DNA from: Kocuria sp. cx-455
GTDB taxonomy: Bacteria; Actinomycetota; Actinomycetes; Actinomycetales; Micrococcaceae
Assembly (NCBI RefSeq): GCF_014698015.1
Contig: NZ_JACXBS010000001.1
Coordinates: 558,001-622,000 of the forward strand
DNA length: 64,000 nt
Direction of reading: 5' to 3'
Below, piece by piece: positions 55,468-64,000 of the stretch (positions within the stretch are counted from its first letter, which is position 1; every line of letters starts with the position of its first letter). The notes beneath the pieces were generated by a model that did no database searches, was not told the DNA's origin, and saw nothing but the letters and a program-made list of their open reading frames with translations. Made by a program: the position numbers and the translations under genes.

Positions 55468-58329
55468 TCACCTGCTTGCGCGCTCCAGTACCTGCAACAC
55501 GTGCTCGTAGGGCTTGCCGGTGGCTTCGGTCATGCCCTGTTCGCACGTGCGGTTGAGGGAGACATAGGCGTCGTAGTGGGTGGCGTTCACCTCGGCGGCT
55601 TCCGGAGCCGTGGCCGCAGCCGTCAGTTCCGGGTGCAGCATGCCGCGGTCACCGGCGTACCCGCAGCAACCCCAGGCAAAGGGCACGGTCGCCTGCTCCG
55701 CTGCGGCGTTGGCCAAGCGCATCAAGTGGTCGTTGATGCCCAACTGCACGGAGGAACAGGTGGGGTGCACGGCCACCGAACGCACCCGCTCGGAGACGGT
55801 CAACCGATCCAACACGTGGTCCGAGACGAACTCCACGGCGTCCACAAAGCGCAACGGCGCGTACTTCTCGGTCTCCCGAGCCAACTGCTGCATGGTTTCC
55901 AACCCCTCGGTGCACGATGACGCATCGCACACCACTGGCAGCCGGCCGTGATCGGAAGCCTCCCACAGCGTCTCCAACGTGCGGTGGGACATGGTCTTGT
56001 AGCCGGTGGGTAGGCCCTTGGACTTCCACGGAGTGCCGCAACACGTGGCCGTGATGCCCTGGGGAATGCTCACGCCCACTCCGGCCCGCCGGCACAGCTT
56101 GAGGAAAGCCTCCGAGACGGAGGGGCCGGCACCCTCGACCGTTCCGAACATGGTCCCGATGCACGCGGGGAAGAACACGGCACGGGCTTGTTCGGCGGAA
56201 ACATTCGCGGGCGACGTCGTCAAGAAATCCCGTGAACGGCCACCCGCCGGGAGCTGGGGCTTGTACTGCGGAACGTTGTCCGCGCCCAGAGCCGCCCGCG
56301 CCACCGCGGTCGCGCTGACCGGCAGCACCGCGGGCAGCCGTTTGGCCACGGACAACGCAAAGGCGGCACCGGGAGCCGTCACGGACCAGGACCGCGCCAG
56401 ACCCGCCCAGACGGCATCCGCGACCCTGGAATGATTTTCCGCGCGCAACCGACGCACCAGGTCGCCCGTGTTGATGTGCACGGGGCAGGCGGTCACGCAC
56501 ATGCCGTCCACGGCGCACGTGTCCAGGCCGGCGTAGTCGTACTCGCGGGACAACCGTGCGGCCAGCGCCTGGTTTCCGGCGTGCTCCGCTTCCGCGATCT
56601 CGCGGCGCCCCGCAATCCGCTGCCGCGGAGTCAGTGTGAGGTTCTGCGAGGGGCACACGGGCTCGCAATAACCGCACTCCACACAACGGTCGACCTCATC
56701 CTCCACGGTGGGCGCCGTCTTGAGGTCGCGTAAATACGCGGTGGGATCATCGGTGAGGATCACGCCCGGATTGAAGCGATACTGCGGGTCGATCAGGCGT
56801 TTGAGCTCGACCATCACCTCGTAGAGTTCATCACCGTACTGCCGCCGCACGAACGGCGCCATGATGCGCCCCGTTCCGTGCTCGGCCTTCAGTGCGCCAC
56901 CGCGATCGAGAACCAGATCCACCATGTCCTCGGTGAACTGTTCATAGCGTTTCAGTTGTTTAGGGTCGGTGAACTGCTCGTTGAGCATGAAGTGCACGTT
57001 GCCGTCCTTGGCGTGCCCGAAGATCACGGAATCCTCGTAGCCGTGCGCGTCGAACAGTGCGGTCAGTTCCTCGCACGTCTCACCCAGCTGCGGCACCGGC
57101 ACCACGATGTCCTCGAGCAGCGCGTTGGAACCGGTCGGTCGATTGCCCGCCACGGTCGTGTACAGGCCCTTGCGCACGGTCCACAGGCTCGCGCGTTCCT
57201 TGGGGTCAGTGGTCAGTTGCGCGGGGGTTTCGAGCCCCAGGTCCGCGAACAACGACGACGCCGCGCTGGCCTGGTGCCGCACCTCGGCTTGCGAATCCGC
57301 CTGGTACTCGACCAGCAAAGCGGCCTGCTGATCCACGGCAATGTCCATGATCACCGGGGGAGCCTGGCCGGTGCGCTGGGAAACCTTCAGCGAGGTGGCG
57401 TCCAGCAACTCGACCGTGGCGGAGTGGGCGTCCACCAATTGCGGAACGGAGCTGGTGGCCGCTACCACCGTGGGGAACACGAGCAGGCCGGTGGCCACGA
57501 AGCGATGAATGGGTACGGTGCGGAACACCGCCTCGGCCACGAAACCCAGCGTGCCCTCCGAACCGATCATGAGGTGCTCGAGGATCCGCACGGGTTCTTC
57601 GAAGTCGACGAACGCGTTGAGCCCGTACCCCATGGTGTTCTTCATGGCGAACAATCGCTCAATGGTGCGCACCGACTCGGGGTTCGCCACAACGCGTTGC
57701 CGCAACCGGAGCAGCCCCTCGTGGAGCTCGGGCTCGGCGGCGCGCAACCGGGCGTCCGCGTGCGCATCGGCGGTGTTGACCACCGTTCCGGAGGGCAGCA
57801 CCACGGTCATGGATTCAAGGGTGCGGTAGGTGTTGAACTCGGTGCCGCACGCCATACCCGAGGAGTTGTTGGCCACCACGCCACCCACGGTGCATGCGGC
57901 CTCACTGGCCGGATCCGGGCCCAGCTTGTACCCGTGGGGCGCCAGGCGGGCGTTGACCTGACGGATGGTGACCCCGGGCTGAACGCGGACCCTGGCGCCG
58001 CCGTCCAGTACTTCGACATCGCGGAAGTGACGGCGGGTGTCCACCAGAACCTGATCGGTGACGGCCTGCCCGGACAGTGACGTACCGCCCGAGCGCAATG
58101 TCAGTTCCACTCCGTGACGGGCCGCAGCGGCAAAGACATGACCCACATGCGCAGCATCTCGAGGGCGCACCACGGCTTGGGGTTGCAGCAAGTAGTGGGA
58201 TGCGTCGTGGGCCAGAACCCGTCGTTCCAGCTCACTCTCGGCAACCGATCCTGCGCCGCACGTCTCGCGTACCTGCGCCACGAATTGCTCGGTGGCAGTG
58301 CTGGACTGTTCCTGGATGGGTGCGCTCAT
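55468..58329 (-). CDS. FAD- and Fe-S-containing D-lactate dehydrogenase (Dld-II-like)
   Basis: This 953-residue flavoprotein fuses an FAD-binding PCMH domain (SGGTSLSGQAV near 82; GGVVANNSSGMACG near 150), an FAD-linked oxidase C-terminal domain (AEHGTGRIMAPFVRRQYG), two 4Fe-4S motifs (CVECGYCEPVCPS near 541; CAVDGMCVTACPVH) and a CCG domain with CCGTPWKS and GCCGYAGDRG. This is the Dld-II/glycolate-type architecture, so D-lactate to pyruvate is the likely reaction; glycolate or another 2-hydroxyacid is possible. A TGGTAAGACCA operator lies 38 bases upstream, linking it to the lactate regulon. Confidence 0.9.
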   Translation of the reverse strand: MSAPIQEQSSTATEQFVAQVRETCGAGSVAESELERRVLAHDASHYLLQPQAVVRPRDAAHVGHVFAAAARHGVELTLRSGGTSLSGQAVTDQVLVDTRRHFRDVEVLDGGARVRVQPGVTIRQVNARLAPHGYKLGPDPASEAACTVGGVVANNSSGMACGTEFNTYRTLESMTVVLPSGTVVNTADAHADARLRAAEPELHEGLLRLRQRVVANPESVRTIERLFAMKNTMGYGLNAFVDFEEPVRILEHLMIGSEGTLGFVAEAVFRTVPIHRFVATGLLVFPTVVAATSSVPQLVDAHSATVELLDATSLKVSQRTGQAPPVIMDIAVDQQAALLVEYQADSQAEVRHQASAASSLFADLGLETPAQLTTDPKERASLWTVRKGLYTTVAGNRPTGSNALLEDIVVPVPQLGETCEELTALFDAHGYEDSVIFGHAKDGNVHFMLNEQFTDPKQLKRYEQFTEDMVDLVLDRGGALKAEHGTGRIMAPFVRRQYGDELYEVMVELKRLIDPQYRFNPGVILTDDPTAYLRDLKTAPTVEDEVDRCVECGYCEPVCPSQNLTLTPRQRIAGRREIAEAEHAGNQALAARLSREYDYAGLDTCAVDGMCVTACPVHINTGDLVRRLRAENHSRVADAVWAGLARSWSVTAPGAAFALSVAKRLPAVLPVSATAVARAALGADNVPQYKPQLPAGGRSRDFLTTSPANVSAEQARAVFFPACIGTMFGTVEGAGPSVSEAFLKLCRRAGVGVSIPQGITATCCGTPWKSKGLPTGYKTMSHRTLETLWEASDHGRLPVVCDASSCTEGLETMQQLARETEKYAPLRFVDAVEFVSDHVLDRLTVSERVRSVAVHPTCSSVQLGINDHLMRLANAAAEQATVPFAWGCCGYAGDRGMLHPELTAAATAPEAAEVNATHYDAYVSLNRTCEQGMTEATGKPYEHVLQVLERASR

Positions 58330-58366
58330 GCGATGCTCCTGCGGGGTGTGAGGGTGCTAACACCCA

Positions 58367-58377
58367 TGGTAAGACCA
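58367..58377. promoter_or_regulatory. Lactate operator 4 (TGGTAAGACCA) upstream of D-lactate dehydrogenase
   Basis: This is the same 11-base form as the three operators at 43.4-43.6 kb, with only the central C to A change against sites 2 and 3. A 14-base palindrome GGGTGCTAACACCC lies next to it at 58352-58365. Confidence 0.72.
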
Positions 58378-58405
58378 GAGGCCGACAAGCGCGCGGAAGA
58401 GCTGC

Positions 58406-59320
58406 TCAGTCCGTGAGCGTGATCAGAACCGCTTGGGGCGGGCAGAACAATCGCACGGGGGCGAAACGCGATTCGCCCAGCCCCTGGGAAATGTTCACCG
58501 GAACACCGCGGTGATCGATCAGACCCTTGCAGATGGCGGGATCCAGATCGCAGTTGCTCACCAGGGCGCGGCCACCGGGAAGACAGACCTGGCCACCGTG
58601 GGTGTGACCCGCGAAAATGAGATCCGCGCCGTCTTCGACGAATCGGTCCAGGGTTCGCAGATACGGGGCGTGCGCCACGCCGATGCGGAGGGTGGCGACG
58701 TCGTCATCGGAACGTGTCTCCGGGAAACCGGGGTGACGATCATAAGCGAGGTGCGGATCGTCCACGCCTGAGAAATCGAGCACGGTGTCCCGCACGCGCA
58801 GGCGATCGTGGCGATTGATCAAGCCTGTCCACCCGGCGGCGTCGAATGCGCGGTGCATGTCCTCGGTGGGTAACCGCGTGGTGTCCGCCGGATCTTCGCT
58901 GGCCGTGGTCCGCCACAGGTACCGGAGAGGATTCTTGGGCTGGGGTGCGAAGTAACAGTTGGAGCCCGGCACGTACACACCCGGGAACTCGAACAACGGC
59001 TCCAAGATCTCCAGCAGATACGGCAGTGCTCGCAGGTGCGAGAGATTGTCCCCGGTGTCGATCACCAGGTCCGGCCGCAGCGCCGCCAGTGACCGGACGA
59101 AACGCTTCTTGGTCTCTTGGCCGGGGACCGTGTGCAGGTCCGAAATGTGCAGGATGCGCAGCGGCCTGGAACCGGCGGGCAAAATCTGCACCGTCTCCTG
59201 CCGCAATTGGAACCGACGCCGCTCCCCGAACACCGCCCACGCGGCGGTGCTCGCGCCCGCAGCTGCTATCCCCGCGGCCACCACCGCGGCTGCGTGGGCA
59301 CCGTTACTCATGGAACTCAC
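58406..59320 (-). CDS. Metallophosphoesterase, membrane-anchored
   Basis: This 304-residue calcineurin-like phosphoesterase has an N-terminal hydrophobic anchor (AAAVVAAGIAAAGASTAAWAV), metal motifs HISDLHT, TGDNLSH, the GSNCY replacement for the usual GNH, and GHTHGGQ. The YkuE-like family is often found beside PBPs. GTG at 59320 overlaps the PBP stop (GTGA), ATG 59311 is an alternative. It is cotranslated with the penicillin-binding protein and may act in cell-wall or lipid phosphate metabolism. Confidence 0.92.
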   Translation of the reverse strand: MSSMSNGAHAAAVVAAGIAAAGASTAAWAVFGERRRFQLRQETVQILPAGSRPLRILHISDLHTVPGQETKKRFVRSLAALRPDLVIDTGDNLSHLRALPYLLEILEPLFEFPGVYVPGSNCYFAPQPKNPLRYLWRTTASEDPADTTRLPTEDMHRAFDAAGWTGLINRHDRLRVRDTVLDFSGVDDPHLAYDRHPGFPETRSDDDVATLRIGVAHAPYLRTLDRFVEDGADLIFAGHTHGGQVCLPGGRALVSNCDLDPAICKGLIDHRGVPVNISQGLGESRFAPVRLFCPPQAVLITLTD

Positions 59321-61458
59321 TTATTGGTGGAGAGCACACGGGACGGCGGATCCGAGAACTCGGACGTGTCGTAATCCCGGGCCACATCGTTCATGAAGTT
59401 CTGCCACTGTTCACCGGCGTACGTGGAACCATCGACCCAGTCGGTGCCGCTACCTCCCGTTCGGCCGCCGATCGACAGACCGTTCAACGACCGCGAGCCG
59501 AGCTCGTAGTTACCGACCCAGGACGCCGTGGACAGGCCCTTGGTGTAACCCATCATCCACGTCTGGGTGGAGTTGTCGGTGGTGCCGGTCTTGGCCGCGG
59601 AAGCCCCGGGCAGACCGATGTCACGCTGATAGCCGGAACCTCGGGTCAGGACTTGCTCCAGCGTGTAGTTCACGCCCTGGGCAACTTCTTCCTTGATGGC
59701 ACGTTCACACTTGTCCGCGGGAATATCGTAGGTTTTCCCGGTGAAGTCCTCGACCTTGGTCATGGAACGAACCTCGCACAGCACGCCGTCGTTGGCGAAG
59801 GCCGAGAACGCACGGGCCATGGTCATGGGTGCGATGTCCACGGAGCCACCCAGCAAGGAGGACAAGATGGTGGTATCCACCGGCTCACCGGTCTTACCGT
59901 CGTGGATGCCCAAGTCCTCGGACATTTCTCCGATGTCGCACAGGTCCAGATCCGAGGCCATCGCGTACAACGCAGAGTTGATCGAGTTGTACAGGCCGTA
60001 GTCCACCTGCATTTGACGCTCATAGCCGCGCGTCGCGTTCTGGAACGAGAGGCCGTTTCCGTCATCACCGGGCTCGTACTTCACTCCGCCGGGCAGGCAG
60101 GAAGCCCGCCACTTGTAGTCGGCAGGGTAATTCGTGCGACGTGCATCAATGGTCGCCTTCACACCCTTGCCGGCGTTGATCCACTGGGCCAGCGTGATCG
60201 GCTTGTAGGTGGAGCCCACCTGGAAACCACCCGCACCACCCATGGTGGTGTCCACATTGAAGTTGTAGGTGGTGTTTGAAGCGCCCTCCTCACCGGAGTA
60301 GAACGTGTTTTGGGCCATGGCGGCGATGTGCCCGTTCTTGGGCTCCAGGGACACCAGAGCGGTGGAGACGTTGTCGGGGTTGTTGTCGCGCGGCTGGGTC
60401 CTGTTGACTTCGCGCTCCGCGGCACGCTGGGCGTTCATGTCCAGCGTGGTGTGAATGGTCAAACCGCCGCGCTGCAGGGTGGCCAGGCGCTCGTCGGGGG
60501 TTGCACCGAAGGCCTCGGACTGCATGACCTCGTTCTGTACGTAGTCACAGAAGTAGGGCGCGGTCGCGGCAGCGGAACAACCGGAATTGCTGGTGTGGAT
60601 GTCCAGATCCAGGGGAGCCGCGGCAGCTTGATCATGTTCCTGCTGCGTGATGGCACCGGTCTGCACCATGGTGTCCAACACCAGGTTGCGGCGCTGCTCG
60701 GAAGCTTCCGGATTGACCTGCGGGTTGTAGTAGTTGGGGGACTGCACCATGCCGGCCAAAGTGGCGGACTGCTGGATGTTCAGCTGCGAAGCGGGGATCC
60801 CCCAGAAGTACTGGGCGGCGGCTTCTACGCCGTAGTTCTGCCCACCGAACAACACGATATTTAGGTAGCCCTCCAGGATCTCGTCCTTGGACATTTCCTG
60901 TTCCATGGACAGGGCGAGCTTGATCTCCTTGATCTTGTCCACCACGCCCTTGTCCGCTCCAATGGTGCTGGCCTGTTCGCCGGCGCGCACCTGTTGGTCG
61001 ATCAGCAGGTTGTTCACGTACTGCTGGGTGATGGTGGAGGCGCCTTGGCGGGCGCTGGGGCGCAAGATGTTGTTTCCCATGGCGCGAACGATGCCGCCGG
61101 TGTCCACGCCGCCGTGTTCGTAGAAGTCACGGTCCTCAATGGCCAGGATGGCGTGTTGCATGTCCTCGGACATGTCCTCCAGCGCAACCGGTTCTCGGTT
61201 CTGCGCGAAGAACGTGGCGAGCTTGGTTCCGTCGCGAGCCACCACCGTGGAGGAACGGGACAGCGGCCCCATCTCCATCTCGTCGGGGAGGGACTTGAAC
61301 CAGCCAATGGATGCGTTGGCTGCCATGCCGGCTGCTGCTGCGGGGGGTACGAGTAGCCCTGCCGCCACGATGCCTGCGACGACTGCGGCGGCGAAGAAAG
61401 CCACAACATTGCCGAAGACCGAGGCGGGCTCGGAGTCCGAGTTCTTGCGTGATGCCAT
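59317..61458 (-). CDS. Class A penicillin-binding protein (transglycosylase/transpeptidase)
   Basis: This 713-residue bifunctional peptidoglycan synthase has an N-terminal TM anchor (about 20-45), a GT51 domain with catalytic Glu 108 in IEDRDFYEHGGVD, ASTITQQYVNN and KIKEIKLALSME, and a transpeptidase domain with Ser 416 in GSTYKPI (SxxK), SIN (SxN) and KTGTTDN (KTG). No PASTA domain is present; the C-terminus is short. TACACT at 61465-61470 is 6 bases before the ATG, so it is leaderless. It is coupled to the phosphoesterase gene. Confidence 0.95.
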   Translation of the reverse strand: MASRKNSDSEPASVFGNVVAFFAAAVVAGIVAAGLLVPPAAAAGMAANASIGWFKSLPDEMEMGPLSRSSTVVARDGTKLATFFAQNREPVALEDMSEDMQHAILAIEDRDFYEHGGVDTGGIVRAMGNNILRPSARQGASTITQQYVNNLLIDQQVRAGEQASTIGADKGVVDKIKEIKLALSMEQEMSKDEILEGYLNIVLFGGQNYGVEAAAQYFWGIPASQLNIQQSATLAGMVQSPNYYNPQVNPEASEQRRNLVLDTMVQTGAITQQEHDQAAAAPLDLDIHTSNSGCSAAATAPYFCDYVQNEVMQSEAFGATPDERLATLQRGGLTIHTTLDMNAQRAAEREVNRTQPRDNNPDNVSTALVSLEPKNGHIAAMAQNTFYSGEEGASNTTYNFNVDTTMGGAGGFQVGSTYKPITLAQWINAGKGVKATIDARRTNYPADYKWRASCLPGGVKYEPGDDGNGLSFQNATRGYERQMQVDYGLYNSINSALYAMASDLDLCDIGEMSEDLGIHDGKTGEPVDTTILSSLLGGSVDIAPMTMARAFSAFANDGVLCEVRSMTKVEDFTGKTYDIPADKCERAIKEEVAQGVNYTLEQVLTRGSGYQRDIGLPGASAAKTGTTDNSTQTWMMGYTKGLSTASWVGNYELGSRSLNGLSIGGRTGGSGTDWVDGSTYAGEQWQNFMNDVARDYDTSEFSDPPSRVLSTNK

Positions 61459-61574
61459 TGCGCCAGTGTACAAGCCGGGGCTGGAAGCGAGGGTGCTCCG
61501 GAGAGCACAGTCACAGGGGGTGATCAGGAACCGGTGAAGGGACACAACCCGGGGCTGGCACTATGGTGGTGACC

Positions 61575-61769
61575 ATGACCACTTGGGAGTACGCAACCGT
61601 TCCGCTCATGATTCACGCTACTAAGCAGATCCTCGACAACTGGGGTGACGACGGCTGGGAGCTGGTGACCGTCCTGCCGGGCACCCAGGCCGCGGATGTG
61701 CCGGCCGCCAATGTCAATGCACCGGTCCAGACCAACCCCATTGCTTATTTCAAGCGACCCAAGAACTGA
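61575..61769 (+). CDS. DUF4177 small protein
   Basis: This 64-residue protein begins MTTWEYATVPLMIHATKQIL and contains GDDGWELVTVLPG, the DUF4177 signature (WEY...GWELV). Function unknown. TATGGT at 61562-61567 stands 7 bases before ATG 61575, which argues for leaderless start there rather than ATG 61563. It is divergent from the PBP gene and precedes ridA-like and Nudix genes on the same strand. Confidence 0.88.
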   Translation: MTTWEYATVPLMIHATKQILDNWGDDGWELVTVLPGTQAADVPAANVNAPVQTNPIAYFKRPKN

Positions 61770-61794
61770 TCGATCCGCGCCGAAAGGGCCCGTC

Positions 61795-62280
61795 ATGACA
61801 ACGAGCAGTTCCATTGATGACCGTATTGCAGAGCTGGGTCTCACCCTGCCCGAGGTCGCCGCGCCCGTCGCGGCGTACGCCCCGGCAGCGGTCTCCGGCA
61901 AGTACGTCTTCACGGCCGGCCAGTTGCCGTTCATCGACGGCGCTCTGCCCGCCGCCGGGGTGGTCAGTGAGACCGAGGGCGAGAATCACGTGAGCCCGGC
62001 ACGCGCCCAGGAATTGGCCGCGCGGTGCGCGCTGAACGCGGTGGCCGCCGTGAAGGCGCAGATCGAAGACCTGGACCGCGTGGTCCGGGTGGTGAAGGTG
62101 ACCGGTTTTGTGGCCTCCGCCCCCGATTTCTACGGCCAGCCCGGAGTGATCGACGGCGCGTCGACCCTCCTGGGGGACATCTTCGGTGAGGCAGGTCGAC
62201 ACGCTCGTTCGGCAGTGGGCGTGAGCGTACTGCCGTTGAACTCGCCCGTGGAGGTCGAACTGATTGTCGAGTTCAGCTGA
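61795..62280 (+). CDS. RidA family protein (YjgF-like)
   Basis: RidA proteins deaminate reactive enamine/imine intermediates. The 161-residue product has YAPAAVSGKYVFTAGQLPF near 25, NAVAAVKAQIEDLDRVVRVV, and the end GRHARSAVGVSVLPLNSPVE. Its arginine (GRHARS) matches the ligand-binding Arg. ATG at 61795 follows AAAGGG. It overlaps the Nudix gene by 17 bases. Confidence 0.9.
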   Translation: MTTSSSIDDRIAELGLTLPEVAAPVAAYAPAAVSGKYVFTAGQLPFIDGALPAAGVVSETEGENHVSPARAQELAARCALNAVAAVKAQIEDLDRVVRVVKVTGFVASAPDFYGQPGVIDGASTLLGDIFGEAGRHARSAVGVSVLPLNSPVEVELIVEFS

Positions 62281-63178
62281 CCTAGCTGCCCGCGGATCCT
62301 CCGAACGGCTGTTTCACGTTCCGCTGGCTCACCGGAAGGCCGCGTTGGCCTGGCTGGACCGGGGTGTGGGAATCCACGGCTCGGCTCCCAGACACGCGGC
62401 CTCCGTAGTGGTGGTGCGTGACGGTGAGAACGGCGTGGAGGCCCTCATGATCCACCGCCCGGAGCGGCCTTCCTTGGGGCAACTGTCCTTCCCGGGCGGC
62501 CTCCTGGAACCCAGCGACGACGAGCCATTGGTGTGGTCCGGGCCCGGTCCCACCGAGTGGGCCAAGCGGCTCGGCTCCGAGGACATCGGCTTGTCACGCC
62601 GCTCGGTTGTGGCCGCGGCGCGCCGTGCCTTTGTGGAAACGGGGTTGCTCTTCGCGGGTTCCGAGGGGGACGTCGTGGCGGAGAACGTGGACGGGGCGGA
62701 CTGGATGCTGGCTCGTGAGCAGCTCTGCGCCCTGGACATCTCTTTCGCGGAGGTGCTCGCCAACAGGTTGTTCGTTTTCCGATCAGAGCTGTTGAAACCC
62801 CTCGCCCGGTGGATGACTTCCGATTTCGTGCACCAGAGGGTGGACTTGAGGTACTTTGCCGCGGTGCTCCCCGTGGGCCAGCGCTGCGCACCCCTGCAGC
62901 CCCGCGGTCAGGGTCCCTGGCTGGGGTGGGTGGATGCGGCGACCCTGCTGGAGAATCCCGGCGAATCACCGGTGTCAGCGCTCTTTGCGGGGGATGATGA
63001 CTTACACCAGGAGTTCGACCTGGGTGAGGTGGCGAACCCGGGGGTCCAGGCGATCCTGGAGATGATCGCGCAGGCGGGTTCCGCGATCGCGTTCCTCAGC
63101 GCCCGCCGGGACATGACCGTTCGGACCCCCACTCTCGAGGTGCGTGACGGAGACCCGGTCCTGGTGCTCAGGACCTGA
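62264..63178 (+). CDS. Nudix hydrolase (NUDT19/CoA-diphosphatase-like)
   Basis: This 304-residue Nudix protein has RHAASVVVVRDG, QLSFPGGLLEPSDDEP (start of the box) and, after a ~30-residue insertion, AAARRAFVETGLLF, which carries the RxxxExxG end. This split Nudix box is seen in NUDT7/19-like members. The TTG at 62264 overlaps the RidA stop by 17 bases; no better start is visible, so the N-terminus is uncertain. Substrate is unknown. Confidence 0.82.
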   Translation: MSSSADLAARGSSERLFHVPLAHRKAALAWLDRGVGIHGSAPRHAASVVVVRDGENGVEALMIHRPERPSLGQLSFPGGLLEPSDDEPLVWSGPGPTEWAKRLGSEDIGLSRRSVVAAARRAFVETGLLFAGSEGDVVAENVDGADWMLAREQLCALDISFAEVLANRLFVFRSELLKPLARWMTSDFVHQRVDLRYFAAVLPVGQRCAPLQPRGQGPWLGWVDAATLLENPGESPVSALFAGDDDLHQEFDLGEVANPGVQAILEMIAQAGSAIAFLSARRDMTVRTPTLEVRDGDPVLVLRT

Positions 63179-63274
63179 TCACCGATGCTCATATGCTGCC
63201 CCGTAGGGGCGGACAGCACCGACTCAACGACCACGGTCCGCCTCACCTTTTGGGAAGGCTGCATCCGAAACGCC

Positions 63275-63296
63275 GCGGCACCCGAGTGGGTGCCGC
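63275..63296. terminator. Terminator hairpin between Nudix and crp genes
   Basis: GCGGCACCC (63275-63283) pairs with GGGTGCCGC (63288-63296), loop GAGT, with CGC/GCG pairing outside one mismatch. It separates convergent genes. Confidence 0.8.
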
Positions 63297-63345
63297 AGCG
63301 TCGTCGGTGAGGCAGCGCGTCAGAGGCGACCGCGATGCTGACGTC

Positions 63346-64000
63346 TTAGCGTGAACGCTGCTTGAGGCGCTGCAGGTCCAGGATGACCACGGCGCGAGCT
63401 TCCAGGCGGATCCAGCCGCGCTGCACGAATTCCGCAAGGGCCTTGTTCACGGTTTCGCGGGAGGCGCCCACGAGCTGGGCCAGCTCTTCCTGGGTGAGCT
63501 CGTGAGCCACCAGGATGCCGTCCGTGGCGGGGCGGCCGAAGCGGTCCGCGAGGTCCAGCAGGGCCTTGGCCACGCGGCCGGGGACATCGGAGAAGACCAG
63601 GTCGGCCAGGTTCTCGTTGGTGCGACGCAAGCGGCGGGCCAGAGCCTGCAGCAACTGGGCGGAAACCTCGGGTGAGCGGGTGATGACCTTGCGCAGGTTC
63701 TCATGCTTGAGACCGGCCAGGCGAGTTTCGGACACCGCGGTGGCGGAGGTCGACCGGGGGCTCGGATCGAACAGGGCCATCTCGCCGAAGATCTCACCGG
63801 GTCCCATGATGGCCACCAAGTTCTCACGGCCGTCGCTGGCGGTGCGACCCAGCTTGATCTTGCCGGAGACGATGAAGTACAGCTGATCCCCGGGATCGCC
63901 TTCGTAGAAAAGGGCGGAGCCGCGGGAGAGGTCAACCTCGGTGATCTCCTCGGTCAGCGCGGCAAAAGCCTCATCGTCCAGCGAAGCAAACAGTGGGGCG
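63346..64000 (-). CDS. crp: CRP/GlxR family cAMP-responsive regulator (N-terminus cut by window edge)
   Basis: This is the C-terminal ~217 residues of a CRP-family regulator; the first ~10 residues lie past the window. It has the cyclic-nucleotide domain (DPGDQLYFIVSGKIKLGR; GRENLVAIMGPGEIFGEMAL), hinge region RRLRRTNENLADLVFSDVPG, and the helix-turn-helix QLVGASRETVNKALAEFV near the end. It matches the M. tuberculosis Rv3676/Corynebacterium GlxR group, which regulate carbon use, respiration and resuscitation genes. It may act on the site at 43516-43531. Confidence 0.95.
   Translation of the reverse strand, partial: APLFASLDDEAFAALTEEITEVDLSRGSALFYEGDPGDQLYFIVSGKIKLGRTASDGRENLVAIMGPGEIFGEMALFDPSPRSTSATAVSETRLAGLKHENLRKVITRSPEVSAQLLQALARRLRRTNENLADLVFSDVPGRVAKALLDLADRFGRPATDGILVAHELTQEELAQLVGASRETVNKALAEFVQRGWIRLEARAVVILDLQRLKQRSR

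Overview
The window is a 64 kb chromosomal piece from a high-GC Gram-positive bacterium. HspR/HAIR heat-shock control, DUF3073 next to purM, a GlxR/CRP-type regulator, many leaderless genes, and GTG/TTG starts all point to Actinomycetota. Protein flavour (two AGCS alanine carriers, a sterol-carrier-like protein beside the asparaginase, a zinc-finger-less DnaJ beside hspR) suggests Micrococcales, probably Micrococcaceae. The genus cannot be fixed from sequence reading alone. The region is mostly core genome: I see no prophage, insertion sequence, CRISPR array or plasmid functions. One tRNA, tRNA-Pro(CGG), is present.

Layout. 1-5.3 kb: a BCCT osmolyte carrier cut by the window edge, divergent from the heat-shock operon dnaK-grpE-dnaJ-hspR, which is headed by two HAIR operators. 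5.3-15.6 kb: trmB, a Bcr/CflA exporter, two AGCS alanine symporters, a CycA-like permease, a hexose-phosphate mutarotase, DoxX, a DJ-1/PfpI protein and an SDR. 15.7-25.6 kb: a DEAD-box helicase with a structured leader, a LysR-YeiH divergent pair of differing base composition, HAD, a membrane protein, GNAT, a Tag-like glycosylase without its zinc ligands, an envelope/holin-like operon and a patatin. 25.6-30.4 kb: clpB with its own HAIR site, and a second BCCT carrier. 30.7-38.0 kb: DUF3073, purM-purF, a membrane protein, a sterol-carrier-like protein, asparaginase, and purD-purC. 38.0-40.9 kb: an ATL protein, a NarL-type histidine kinase, a short secreted-peptide gene overlapping the kinase start, and the divergent response regulator. 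40.9-46.9 kb: a FadR-type repressor, lactate permease and lutABC. 46.9-53.8 kb: an SDR, the thiamine operon thiO-thiS-thiG-moeB behind a TPP riboswitch, divergent thiE, and PhzF/DCC genes. 53.9-64 kb: tRNA-Pro, MFS, an FAD/Fe-S D-lactate dehydrogenase, a phosphoesterase, a class A PBP, DUF4177, RidA, Nudix and crp.

How the parts work together. HspR (in the dnaK operon) should control both dnaK and clpB through HAIR sites, giving one DnaK-ClpB disaggregation regulon; both proteins end in the same acidic tail motif. An 11-bp operator of the form TGGTnnGACCA stands three times between lldP and lutA and once upstream of the D-lactate dehydrogenase 15 kb away, so the FadR-type gene at 40.9 kb probably controls both L- and D-lactate use. 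A CRP-like site sits among the operators and crp itself is at the window end. Many genes have a TAnnnT -10 element 6-8 bases before the start codon and no ribosome binding site, so they are probably translated from leaderless mRNAs.

The best candidate for something undescribed is the compact unit at 38.0-40.5 kb: a 69-residue signal-peptide-bearing ORF ending in C-x6-C-GGW, whose stop overlaps the start of a six-TM histidine kinase, with the response regulator divergent from overlapping -10 elements. It looks like a peptide-sensing two-component system.
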